Of a stretch of DNA of 47,609 nucleotides, positions 1-7,651 are shown piece by piece (positions within the stretch are counted from its first letter, which is position 1; each line of letters begins with the position of its first letter). The translations under genes were made by a program, and so were the position numbers. The DNA lies in IMG/VR virus record IMGVR_UViG_3300032053_000130, positions 1 through 47,609 of that record; one strand, written 5' to 3'. The DNA comes from a virus. The notes under the pieces are model-generated. The model did no database searches, had not been told where the DNA came from, and saw only the letters and a program-made list of their open reading frames with translations.

Positions 1-332
1 TTCAAATACACTGTAGCCTGAATTGTCAATGGCACATTATCCTCAAATGGACCAACGACTTCAAAATCAGATGCTTCAACAACTTCAAGCTTCAATTGTT
101 CAAGAGCTCTTTTGTACAGCACATCAAATACTTCTGAATAAGCAGTGTATTTGTTGAAGTGAGGTTGTTTCTCAGCTACTTCACGAGGCACACTACCTTT
201 TCTGAAACCATTAGCTGAAATAGTCGGCTTGAGCTTATCATAGACGACATCAATCAGCTTTTTGACTTCTTCAGGACTCTCAACTAATCTAATCTTGTGC
301 GGCGTTGCCTGTCTTTTCAACTTAGCTTCCAT
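1..332 (-). CDS. Trigger-factor-like chaperone, N-terminal part (runs off left edge)
   Basis: The open frame starts at the ATG at 332 and continues without a stop for 110 codons to the window edge. An AAGGAG ribosome binding site lies just upstream. The protein carries the hallmark of the trigger factor ribosome-binding domain, SANGFRKGSVP at about residues 42-52 (family signature GFRxGKxP, with Ser in place of the second Lys). This is followed by a helical stretch and a region resembling the family's al-x-E-x-x-L-x-V...F-x-V beta part. In bacteria this domain docks on ribosomal protein L23 at the nascent-chain exit, and the GFRK residues make the contact. The start is one base from the stop of the 61-aa gene, so it belongs to the same operon. 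A role in folding phage proteins on host ribosomes, or in competing with host trigger factor, is inference. The PPIase and C-terminal domains, if present, lie outside the window. Confidence 0.8.
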   Translation of the reverse strand, partial: MEAKLKRQATPHKIRLVESPEEVKKLIDVVYDKLKPTISANGFRKGSVPREVAEKQPHFNKYTAYSEVFDVLYKRALEQLKLEVVEASDFEVVGPFEDNVPLTIQATVYL

Positions 333-333
333 T

Positions 334-519
334 TTAATCTCCTTCACAAAGAAATTTGAATTTAGCTGCTTTGTCTGTAGTGTCAGTCTTTTTTATTGTT
401 GCAGGCTTTACAATGACTCGCTTACCTTGTAGTTTATCAGCTGTTGAACTATGTCCTTGGCTACGCAATCTATTTGCAATAGTTACCAATTCTGGAATGA
501 TCACTCTTCTTTTCGACAT
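334..519 (-). CDS. Small basic hypothetical protein (61 aa)
   Basis: This short ORF begins with ATG at 519, inside the 3' end of the NucS-like nuclease gene (about 19 bases overlap), and ends one base before the trigger-factor-like gene. The protein is rich in Lys, Arg and Thr (for example KRRVIIPEL at the start and KGKRVIVKP-like basic stretches in the middle). It has no recognisable domain, signal peptide or membrane segment. Its basic character would fit nucleic-acid or ribosome binding, but that is only a guess. The Shine-Dalgarno match is weak, so translation may depend on coupling to the upstream gene. I do not recognise the family. Confidence 0.6.
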   Translation of the reverse strand: MSKRRVIIPELVTIANRLRSQGHSSTADKLQGKRVIVKPATIKKTDTTDKAAKFKFLCEGD

Positions 520-1160
520 TTGCGTAATCTCAATACATTATGTTTGTACTTATACTTAACCGGTATCACACCTAATTTTACTAATTCTCTTGCAACACCA
601 TCAATATAACCGTTTGCAATTACTACACCGACAATCTTGTTCCATTGTTTCAAAATCAGTTTGAGTTTGAAGTCAAGTAAGTACTTGTCAATCTGCGAAA
701 TAACACTGAATCTTGCGTGACTTTTCTTTGTTTCAATAATGTATACTGTCAAACCGTCTTTTGCAACAATATCTACTTTGCCGTACTTTGTTGGATGCTC
801 TATATTGTAAATGTAAAAGTCATCTGATGCACCAAATAGTTGTTTCAAACAGTCAGGGTCTTTACAAATCAACTTTACTAAATCACTCTCAAGTGCTACT
901 TGCTGATCATCTTTATTCGGTGCATCAACATTATCGTCTTTGTAACTGAAATTCTTGACAGTTAAGCCATTTTCAACAGCAGCTGATAATTGTTGTAAAT
1001 GATTCCAGCGGTCATCAGCTCTCAGTGTCTCAAAGTTTCTTTCATCTGCTATAAATTCATCACGTAAAAGATCCAAGAACATTTTAGCATCTTGGCTGTT
1101 ACCAAGAAGTGTCGCATTGTACAAACTATAGTAAAAGACTTCAACGTCACCTGTTGACAT
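501..1160 (-). CDS. PD-(D/E)XK nuclease, NucS-like
   Basis: The 219-aa protein has the order of motifs seen in NucS/DUF91-type and related PD-(D/E)XK endonucleases. These are an acidic helix around E91-D93, then YGKVDIVAKDG with the catalytic Asp at D130, then YIIETKK with E143 and K145, then QIDKY (Q156, Y160) on the following helix. The D-x12-E-x-K spacing and the trailing Q..xY helix are the classic core. The N-terminal 80 residues are helical and unassigned. The ATG overlaps the stop of the 56-aa gene by one base (TAATG), implying coupled translation. Neighbours are replication genes, so a role in phage DNA repair or recombination, or in cutting host or competitor DNA, is plausible. Substrate (mismatch, branched or single-stranded DNA) cannot be told from sequence. 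Confidence 0.75.
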   Translation of the reverse strand: MSTGDVEVFYYSLYNATLLGNSQDAKMFLDLLRDEFIADERNFETLRADDRWNHLQQLSAAVENGLTVKNFSYKDDNVDAPNKDDQQVALESDLVKLICKDPDCLKQLFGASDDFYIYNIEHPTKYGKVDIVAKDGLTVYIIETKKSHARFSVISQIDKYLLDFKLKLILKQWNKIVGVVIANGYIDGVARELVKLGVIPVKYKYKHNVLRLRKCRKEE

Positions 1161-1330
1161 TAAGCATCTGTCACTGTTTCTAGTATACGCGGAAATGACT
1201 TAATGACGTAGTTTGCCACTTCATCTTCATCAATTTCTTCTTTTCGTTCTTCAACCATAAACAAAATAATCGCAGCAGCGACTATGTCACACACTACCGC
1301 CTTATCAAATAACTGTCCTTTATCACTCAT
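1160..1330 (-). CDS. Small acidic hypothetical protein (56 aa)
   Basis: The frame reads ATG at 1330 to TAA at 1160-1162. An AGGAG ribosome binding site lies about 11 bases upstream, inside the 3' end of the DnaB-like gene. The start overlaps the helicase stop by 8 bases, and its own stop overlaps the next ATG (TAATG). This tight fit on both sides is the main support that it is real. The protein has a hydrophobic helix (about residues 12-25: VVCDIVAAAIILF) followed by a strongly acidic/basic patch (EERKEEIDEDE). The hydrophobic part is too short and too close to charges to call a membrane anchor with confidence. No family is recognised. Its place between replicative helicase and nuclease suggests a small replication accessory protein (inference). 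Confidence 0.65.
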   Translation of the reverse strand: MSDKGQLFDKAVVCDIVAAAIILFMVEERKEEIDEDEVANYVIKSFPRILETVTDA

Positions 1331-2741
1331 CAGACGGTGCCTCTCCTGTAATTTGTTTCATTATCTCGTCATGCTCATTATATTCTTCATCATATTCAAT
1401 ACTCATTACATCAAACTTTCTCTTCAGGAACAACGTTGGTCCTCGACCATCTCGATACTTAACAATTGTCATCTTCAACCATTGTTGTTCATCTGATATT
1501 ATTCCCAACATGACATCCGAATTCTGACCAAGTCTATCAGAACTAGCCGAATCCATGGCATCCATATCTTTACCTTGCAGATGCCTCTTGTGACCTTCAC
1601 GATTAATCTGGTTAGCATTTATGACAGGCACATTCAATTTTCTACCCATCAATTTCAAGTCCCACGATATTGCACCTACAGGATCATCGTCATCTACATT
1701 TGGCTTCATCAAATAAATTGGATCTACCAATATCAAATGTATCTTCTTGCCACTTGATTTCTCAAAACTATTAATTCTTGATTCAATGAAGTTAGCTTTG
1801 CACATTGATGGTGCATCTAAAATCATGAATACATTTTCACGCTTGCTTCTTTCTTCTTTAACCTTCTGTTCAATATATAGCAGCTCTTCATCAGTTAATA
1901 AATCGGCATTTTTCATTTTGAAGTATGGAACGCCGGTCATCTTCGAATATAGACGCCGTTTTTGCTGCATTATCGGCATCTCAATCGTCACATACAATAC
2001 ATTAAATCCGGCTTCCCAAGCAGAATATCCAAAATTCAATAGTACGATTGACTTTCCTTGACCTGTACGACCCATCACTGTGATTAAATCTCCGCCCATC
2101 CATCCACCGGTAGCAAGTGTTAGTGGAGGAATACCAGTTTCAACACCTCTATATTTTTCCGGATTGTCATGTCTGTCTTTTATTTCAGCAATATCATCAT
2201 CAACACTCATGAACGCATCTTCTTCAATAATACGATCACGAGTACTTTGATCATTAATTTTGTCTAATGTTAATTCTAGTTTTCGAATCAACGGTGCAGC
2301 ACTTACATCTCTAGTACCTTCTTTAATTGACTTCAAGTCTGATAATACGCCCTGTGTAGCATCAAATATTTGTCGTATATGAAATAGATTTTTGATTTCG
2401 TCAACAATTGGTTCTAATTCTTGTTGTTCAAATTTCCTGTTTAGTATCTTTTCAAATAGTGCTTTTGCATCAGCAATTGACTGTTCTTTTTTGTACTTCT
2501 TGATTATTTTCTGCTTAACAAGATCTATAGTGAGGGCAGATGCATACGAATGGTAGTGCATCATTATAGTTGAAAATAGCCAACTTCTAAAGTCAGTTGT
2601 AAAGCATTCCGGTGAGACGCAGCTGTCAATTAGTTTCTCTATGTTGCGAACAGCAGCCTGCGCATCAATAGTGTCATGATTAATGAGACTTTTGAGTAGT
2701 TTGTTTTCGCTAGCTATTGCAGTGAATAATTTGTCAGACAC
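1323..2741 (-). CDS. DnaB-like replicative DNA helicase
   Basis: The 472-aa protein has a helical N-terminal domain (about 1-170) and a RecA-fold motor. Walker A is GRTGQGKS at residues 224-231. It is followed by YVTIEMP (the DnaB H1a Glu region), Walker B-like LILVDPIYLM near 326-335, an NQINRE segment (the DnaB NQ sensor) and DRLGQNSDVMLGI further on. This is the pattern of hexameric 5'-3' replicative helicases. The start codon is GTG at 2741, with only a modest AAGG match upstream. No in-frame ATG occurs before residue 178, so GTG is the best choice. The start overlaps the end of the loader gene by 8 bases. With the two upstream genes it forms an initiator-loader-helicase cassette for phage replication. 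Confidence 0.92.
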   Translation of the reverse strand: MSDKLFTAIASENKLLKSLINHDTIDAQAAVRNIEKLIDSCVSPECFTTDFRSWLFSTIMMHYHSYASALTIDLVKQKIIKKYKKEQSIADAKALFEKILNRKFEQQELEPIVDEIKNLFHIRQIFDATQGVLSDLKSIKEGTRDVSAAPLIRKLELTLDKINDQSTRDRIIEEDAFMSVDDDIAEIKDRHDNPEKYRGVETGIPPLTLATGGWMGGDLITVMGRTGQGKSIVLLNFGYSAWEAGFNVLYVTIEMPIMQQKRRLYSKMTGVPYFKMKNADLLTDEELLYIEQKVKEERSKRENVFMILDAPSMCKANFIESRINSFEKSSGKKIHLILVDPIYLMKPNVDDDDPVGAISWDLKLMGRKLNVPVINANQINREGHKRHLQGKDMDAMDSASSDRLGQNSDVMLGIISDEQQWLKMTIVKYRDGRGPTLFLKRKFDVMSIEYDEEYNEHDEIMKQITGEAPSDE

Positions 2742-3471
2742 GATGGCCTTTTTTTCCAGTTCGACTAAGTTGTTCTAAAAGCACTTTTGATTTTTCTTGT
2801 CGAATATCTGATCCAACAAGTCGTATCTCGATCAAATTTGACTTCAATAATGCTACTAGTGATTCATTGAAAATTGTTGACGATGAAGTTATGTCGTGCA
2901 TTGATGTAAGTATTGTCACCTTTTTTTGATTACATCTGGTGACGAACAATTTGTCTAGAAATTGAGTTGATTGGCTAGTTTGTACATGATAGTCACGACC
3001 AATATCATCTACTACTAGAAAATCTACATTTGTGACAATGTATTGGTATTTCAATTTCAAGTTGTAATCTTTCCAACCTGAAGTTATGAAATCTACCAAG
3101 TCAGTCATTGATATGAAATAAGCAGTGAACTTTTGTCTTATAGCTTCAATTGAAATAACTATTGCAGCAGTTGTCTTTGCCAGACCATGTGTACCAGAGA
3201 AGAACAATCCAGTGCCATTCTCTCTAGCTTTTTCAAGGTTATTGTAATACAGCGTGTAGTTCTGTATAGACTCATCATTAGCAACGTCATTGCTCCAAGT
3301 GTCAATGACATGATTGAAATTGAACGAATGATAATTTGCAGGAATGTTGGCTAGTAGCAGATGTCGTTTGAGTTCATTATTTTCTTCTTTTATGACATGT
3401 CGAAGACCGTCAAATTCTGACAATTCAAACATTCGAAAATAATGATCTAAGAAATTTCGCTTTTGATTCAT
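2734..3471 (-). CDS. DnaC/IstB-like helicase loader (AAA+ ATPase)
   Basis: The 245-aa protein has an N-terminal helical region and an AAA+ core. The P-loop is FFSGTHGLAKT at residues 90-100, Walker B is FLVVDDIG near 151-158, and a sensor-1-like ILTSMHD lies near 193. Length and motif spacing match DnaC and phage helicase loaders, which place the DnaB ring on DNA. The P-loop is unusual: the consensus GxxGxGKT reads GTHGLAKT, with Ala replacing the third Gly before Lys. Lys and Thr are kept, so nucleotide binding is still likely. The ATG at 3471 lies 8 bases after the upstream stop, and the gene overlaps the DnaB-like gene downstream, which supports a loader-helicase pair. No clear Shine-Dalgarno is seen. 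Confidence 0.85.
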   Translation of the reverse strand: MNQKRNFLDHYFRMFELSEFDGLRHVIKEENNELKRHLLLANIPANYHSFNFNHVIDTWSNDVANDESIQNYTLYYNNLEKARENGTGLFFSGTHGLAKTTAAIVISIEAIRQKFTAYFISMTDLVDFITSGWKDYNLKLKYQYIVTNVDFLVVDDIGRDYHVQTSQSTQFLDKLFVTRCNQKKVTILTSMHDITSSSTIFNESLVALLKSNLIEIRLVGSDIRQEKSKVLLEQLSRTGKKGHRV

Positions 3472-3479
3472 AGTCTATA

Positions 3480-4397
3480 CTATACTTTTTCATGCTCAAG
3501 TTTTAGCCATTCATAGTCTGAAAATAATTCATCTTCTCTATTCTCAGTCCGTAGAATGTCAGCACCCATGCGCCACAATCTCACTAACTCATCAACACTG
3601 TTATTTGTTAGCATTTTTTGATAAATAGCATTATCGAGGACATTACCTGTAGCTAGTTTGATAGAGAACTTCTGAGTGCCTGATTGCTTTTGTTTTTCTG
3701 TTTCTTGTAAAATAGCCTCTTTGTTGACACGAGGTTTGTCTTGCAATTCCATTGAGATACCTTCAGCCATCTTGAAGACATATCTGAATCCTCGTTGTCC
3801 AGCTATTTTAGGGTTATCATTATACTTGTGACAAGCTTCATTTAGAATGGCTTCATCAAAATTCGACATGTCAAGTAAAAACTGTGCAATAGTACCAACA
3901 GTAAACCGTTTGTCTCTCTCCATACAATGTCGCTGTATTAGTTTGATTGTCTTAAGTAGTGACTCTATTAGAATGCTGCTAGGTTTAGAAAGTACAAGCT
4001 GAATTTTCTGCTTGATAAATTCATCAGATACTTGTTTTTGTTCTTCTTGCTTTTGTTCATCTGTGAAAACAGTTACTCTAATATTTCTAAGATGATCTTT
4101 AGCTGAAAATTCAGAATTGTCTTGTCTAATCTTTCTGCCATTCAAAACATACGTTATAGCATTTTCATGTTCTTTTTCAATTACAATACCGTAATTGACT
4201 AATTCTTTCCAAACACTGTCAGCAGAAGTAATGTTGATGCCTATAGTTTTTCGTAATGTTTTAGCATTACGAATACTCACATCGTCACTTACTGTGCGAG
4301 CAAGATAGATCATTTTAAGTAGGACTTTGAACGCATCACTGCTTAATTCATTGATGTATTTTTCTAAGACTATTGTCTCGATAGCAAAATATGTCAT
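3480..4397 (-). CDS. Winged-helix replication-initiator-like protein (DnaD/RepA-like)
   Basis: The 305-aa protein has a predicted winged-helix N-terminus. Residues 10-75 include LSSDAFKVLLKMIYLA, then RTVSDDVSI..., then a recognition-helix-like segment and ENAITYVLNG as the wing. A charged Gln/Glu/Lys linker and an all-helical C-terminal half follow. The N-terminal pattern (s.daFkvLl.mi.la....) is common in phage replication initiators and DnaD-type primosome proteins that bind origin DNA and recruit a loader. It sits directly upstream of the DnaC-like and DnaB-like genes, which supports this role. The assignment rests on fold pattern and position, not on a signature motif. A 98-base gap separates it from the helicase gene upstream and may hold its promoter. 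Confidence 0.6.
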   Translation of the reverse strand: MTYFAIETIVLEKYINELSSDAFKVLLKMIYLARTVSDDVSIRNAKTLRKTIGINITSADSVWKELVNYGIVIEKEHENAITYVLNGRKIRQDNSEFSAKDHLRNIRVTVFTDEQKQEEQKQVSDEFIKQKIQLVLSKPSSILIESLLKTIKLIQRHCMERDKRFTVGTIAQFLLDMSNFDEAILNEACHKYNDNPKIAGQRGFRYVFKMAEGISMELQDKPRVNKEAILQETEKQKQSGTQKFSIKLATGNVLDNAIYQKMLTNNSVDELVRLWRMGADILRTENREDELFSDYEWLKLEHEKV

Positions 4398-4495
4398 TAT
4401 GGGTATTTATTGGCAAAAATTGTCGATAACTTTACACAAACTTGTGGTCAAATAAACAGCATGCGTAGCAGTGATTAAGGAAGGATTATCTGAAG

Positions 4496-7039
4496 TTAAA
4501 AGCTATCAATCAGTTGGAACTGTCTCTCTTGCTCACAAATTGCTCGACGCTTCTTGTAATGTCCAATCAAGTACCGTAAATTATCCTTAAAGTCTATCAC
4601 GATAGCCTCTGTTTTGCCATCTGACAATCTCAATGTCCGACCTATTCTCTGTATCACTCTTGTCGGTGATTTACCACCACCTGCTAATATCAGTGAATCA
4701 AGTGCTGGGATATTCAAACCCTCATCGGCTAAGGACGTCCCTAAAATCACGTCTAGCTGCTTATTTCTAACTTGGTCAATATACTTCTTTCTCAGCATTT
4801 TGTCAACATGACTGTATATGAACTCGCACGATATACCGTCAATCGCTCGTATCATTTTTAATAACAAATGACCATGATTTTTTGTAGTAACTGTTATCAA
4901 GATGGATTTGTTAAGACCATGAAGTCGCTTAACGCAGTCTACTATCAACTGATTTCTATATGCATTGTTGACAATATACAGTTTGTAAATCGTCTTGTAC
5001 TTTTTCCTACTAAACTTATATGCTGCATTTTTTGACCCCTGCAAATAATAAATCTTCGGTCTCACTAAATACTCGTGCTCAATCAAGTATGATGCAGAAA
5101 CTTGTGCCACAATGCTTCCAGCATAAGCTTGCAATACCATGTCACGACCAGTGCCGGTTTCAGGGGTAGCAGAGAGACCTCCTCTGAAATAACTGCTTTT
5201 ACAGACTTTCATTGTTTCTACGTAAGAATTTGCGCTCAAGTGGTGGCAATTACTAACTAGTATTCCATTTGCAAAATAATTGTGATTATCTTCTACTTCT
5301 AAATTGTATCTATACTGTGTATCAACATCGCTATGAGCCTCATAACAATATTTTACGTCTAACACTACTGCTTCATCATGATTATAGACAAACTTAAAAA
5401 TCTTATTTTTAGTATCATCCCAATGATCATCTTCAAAGTCAACATTTGTTAAATATAAACATTCGAAATTTATTGATTCGTATGCGCAAATAAGCTTTTC
5501 AATTTCTTCTTTAGTATGCCAATGACAGATGTCACCTACTTCAATTACTTTTCTTCGTTTTCTAACTTTAAAGTCTGGATTTTTAGACCATTTTCTACCA
5601 TTAGCCTTTTTGCCTACTGTTAACCAAAAGCGACCATCACCAGTATATGCCAATTCTGGTAATTGCAAATCAATCAATTTTTGTTCAAACCTTGTTGGTT
5701 TCCACACTTTATTCTTTGACTTTAATGGTGCATTAATCCAGTTTTGTCGTACTTTTGTTTTTTCTTCTTCTGACTTGTTATTAAAGTTCTTTTGCCAACT
5801 AATTTTCATTTTCTCTATTACTTCTGGCCTAAAACTTGGATTATTCTTTTTCATACGTTCAGATAATTTTTTACAATACGTTTTATTAGCACTTCTAGTA
5901 ACAAATCCCTTACCGTTAGTAAAAGGGTTAGTATTATTATGCATTGAATAGTGACCACCGATATGCATTGTTTCACCTACATATCCACAAATGTCACAAA
6001 CTTTAACATTCTTTGCATTACTATAAAATTTAAGTACATCTGTTTGTAGCAATTCGTCAACTCTAACATATCCACGGTTAACTGTCCAAAACTTATGTTT
6101 AGCTGTAGTTTTTAACTTAATGATCTTACTACCAATTTTAACTGTTACAATCCACCATTTATCAGTACATTTTGAACGTATCTTTCTCAATATCTTTTTC
6201 TTTTCAACAGTATTTTTTTCATGATTATATGACAATACATGAGTTATTTTGTCATTTTCATAAATCTCTTTTATTTTGACTTGCCGTTCATGATCAATCA
6301 TTACTCGAGTTTTTTCATGAAAGCACTCGTCAACCATAATGCATTGAACAGTTTGCAAAAATCTCTTAATGCTATCATTTCTCAAATAGCTTTTCTTGAC
6401 AATAGTGTCATTTTCCATCTGCTCTTTTTCAACTTCATCAAATGGCACATATTCTTTACCTAACACTGCATGAATTGTCTGAACCATACAAACATTGATT
6501 TTTTTGATATCACATTCACCACCACCAATTTTACCTATAGGGATCTGTAATAATTGAGTCAAGTCATCATAAGCTTGTTCAAATAAATCACCGGTATGCA
6601 CTACAAATATTGACGGCATATTCAATCTTGCAAGAATGGCACCCGCAATGACTGTTTTACCACCACCAGTAGCTACTTGAATTACAAAGCGCTGATGGTC
6701 TATAGCAGCTTCGACAATGTCAGATTGGTAAGGTCTGAGTTTTGCGTGCAACTTTAGAGGTTTGTTTGTAGCAGGCTTTGATCTATTGTCAATGACATCA
6801 TAATCAATGTTGTGAGTTTCAAAGATGTCAGCTGCTTTTGAAAATAGTCCTGTAGGAAACGACTGTTTTTGTCTATTGTATAGAACATGATCAATTGTAA
6901 CAAAGTTGAAGCCGTTGAATTCATCTGTCTTGTAAGTCATTGCAGCATATAGATCGTAGATTATGGCATTACTAATATTGCCGACTATTTTGCTGTTTAT
7001 GTTGTTGACTTCAATTTTGATCATATAGCAATAAGTCAT
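4496..7039 (-). CDS. UvsW-like superfamily 2 helicase, interrupted by an intein
   Basis: After removal of the intein (residues 239-597) the extein is 488 aa, a normal size for UvsW-type helicases. An N-terminal domain with LYNRQKQSFPTGLF around residue 53 resembles the UvsW dsDNA-binding domain. Helicase motifs follow: LRPYQSDIVEAA (Q/I region, about 101-112), ATGGGKT (Walker A, 123-129), VDE|CHH (DEAH box, split by the intein), GLSATPETG (motif III, 621-629), LGTSLADEGLNIP (motif V) and QRIGRTLR (motif VI, 797-804). T4 UvsW unwinds R-loops and branched intermediates and switches origin-dependent to recombination-dependent replication. Two starts are possible, 7039 and an in-frame ATG at 7024, and neither has a clear ribosome binding site. 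The start at 7024 would give an N-terminus (MIKIEV) more like UvsW. The helicase is active only after protein splicing. Confidence 0.9.
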   Translation of the reverse strand: MTYCYMIKIEVNNINSKIVGNISNAIIYDLYAAMTYKTDEFNGFNFVTIDHVLYNRQKQSFPTGLFSKAADIFETHNIDYDVIDNRSKPATNKPLKLHAKLRPYQSDIVEAAIDHQRFVIQVATGGGKTVIAGAILARLNMPSIFVVHTGDLFEQAYDDLTQLLQIPIGKIGGGECDIKKINVCMVQTIHAVLGKEYVPFDEVEKEQMENDTIVKKSYLRNDSIKRFLQTVQCIMVDECFHEKTRVMIDHERQVKIKEIYENDKITHVLSYNHEKNTVEKKKILRKIRSKCTDKWWIVTVKIGSKIIKLKTTAKHKFWTVNRGYVRVDELLQTDVLKFYSNAKNVKVCDICGYVGETMHIGGHYSMHNNTNPFTNGKGFVTRSANKTYCKKLSERMKKNNPSFRPEVIEKMKISWQKNFNNKSEEEKTKVRQNWINAPLKSKNKVWKPTRFEQKLIDLQLPELAYTGDGRFWLTVGKKANGRKWSKNPDFKVRKRRKVIEVGDICHWHTKEEIEKLICAYESINFECLYLTNVDFEDDHWDDTKNKIFKFVYNHDEAVVLDVKYCYEAHSDVDTQYRYNLEVEDNHNYFANGILVSNCHHLSANSYVETMKVCKSSYFRGGLSATPETGTGRDMVLQAYAGSIVAQVSASYLIEHEYLVRPKIYYLQGSKNAAYKFSRKKYKTIYKLYIVNNAYRNQLIVDCVKRLHGLNKSILITVTTKNHGHLLLKMIRAIDGISCEFIYSHVDKMLRKKYIDQVRNKQLDVILGTSLADEGLNIPALDSLILAGGGKSPTRVIQRIGRTLRLSDGKTEAIVIDFKDNLRYLIGHYKKRRAICEQERQFQLIDSF
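5249..6325 (-). mobile_element. Intein with Vsr-like (EDxHD-type) homing endonuclease domain
   Basis: The element codes for 359 residues inserted between Glu238 and Cys598 of the helicase, exactly in the DEAH box (DE|CHH). It starts with Cys in CFHEKTRVMID (block A) and has a block B-like TTAKHKFWTV. It ends with NHNYFANGILVSN followed by Cys+1 (blocks F/G). The penultimate residue is Ser instead of the usual His. The middle holds a C2H2 finger-like patch (CDICGY...HIGGHYSMH, 348-367) and a NUMOD3-like repeat region (KKNNPSF..., 397-436). A nuclease domain follows, with RFEQKL (E452), NPDF (D489), KVIEV (E500) and GDICHWH (502-508), matching Vsr-like EDxHD homing endonucleases. The frame is open throughout and looks intact, so both splicing and homing may be active. 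Confidence 0.9.
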
Positions 7040-7064
7040 ACCAAAAAGCTATGATTTTTCACAT

Positions 7065-7089
7065 AAAAAAGCCAGCATTTCGCTGGCTA
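7065..7089 (-). terminator. Rho-independent terminator of the structural operon
   Basis: On the minus strand a GC-rich hairpin (AGCCAGC, loop of five bases, GCTGGCT) is followed directly by six T residues. It lies 20 bases after the stop of the 180-aa gene and before the helicase gene. It separates the tail operon from the DNA metabolism block, so the helicase gene should have its own promoter or rely on read-through. Confidence 0.88.
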
Positions 7090-7108
7090 TAATACTGTTG
7101 CACTAATA

Positions 7109-7651
7109 CTAATCTTGTTGTTGTTCAAATTTCACAACTGCTTCAAACCAGCTATCTTTCGGCCATGCATTCCAATTATCTCTTGTATCGACTACAACCG
7201 GCGTAAGGCCTGCTGCTTTTGTACGACCAACAATTCTTTCAGCAAACTTTTCGGGACTTCCACCATGCCGATAGAAATAACCTTGTTTGAAAACAAATCC
7301 ACCTTTTTTAGGACTATATCCAGGTGAACCATTACTTCCATTAAACGTATCTTCAAGTATTTTTCTAATTTGCGACCTTGTCAAACTCTTTGCAGGTATT
7401 GTTTCAACAGGCTTTACCGGTTCAGTTGGCTTTGTAGCCTCGGCCGGTTTAACTTCAGCTGGTTTTTGCTGCTCTTCAGATTGATCAACGACAGGTTGCA
7501 CTGTTGTTTGAGCTTGCGGTGGTTGAGCAGTCAATCTTCGTCGTGATCCAGGATGACGTTGCAAATACGCACGTTGTTCATCAACTGTCAAATCGTCCCA
7601 TTTACGAGCTTCTTTCAAAAACTCAGATTGAATTCTAGCTAAAAACTTCAT
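7109..7651 (-). CDS. Hypothetical protein with KFLA-IQ-EFL tag and HPGS module (180 aa)
   Basis: Residues 1-12 (MKFLARIQSEFL) closely match the first residues of the FtsK-like protein encoded at 10997-13453. Residues 17-40 contain W-DDLTVDEQRAYLQRHPGS, a module also found in the 155-aa protein at 10533-11000. A Pro/Gln/Val/Lys/Thr-rich linker (about 43-90) leads to a compact C-terminal domain with GGFVFKQGYFYRHGGSP and a WFEAVVKFE end. The ATG at 7651 overlaps the previous stop (ATGA) and has a strong AAGGAG site. It is the last gene before the operon terminator. Function is unknown. A short N-terminal tag, flexible linker and folded domain would fit a virion cargo protein or adaptor, but this is inference. 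Confidence 0.75.
   Translation of the reverse strand: MKFLARIQSEFLKEARKWDDLTVDEQRAYLQRHPGSRRRLTAQPPQAQTTVQPVVDQSEEQQKPAEVKPAEATKPTEPVKPVETIPAKSLTRSQIRKILEDTFNGSNGSPGYSPKKGGFVFKQGYFYRHGGSPEKFAERIVGRTKAAGLTPVVVDTRDNWNAWPKDSWFEAVVKFEQQQD

Noticed and set aside
4398-4495. Promoter or operator in the 98-base gap (TTGACC near a 17-base spacer; CACAA-AC-TTGTG at 4435-4446)
   Set aside because: The -10 element (TATCGA) is poor and the inverted repeat has arms of only five bases. A promoter here is likely from the layout, but I cannot point to it.
5529-5951. 140-codon open frame on the plus strand
   Set aside because: It is antisense to the intein coding region and its Phe/Leu/Ser-rich product is what the complement of a Lys-rich gene yields.
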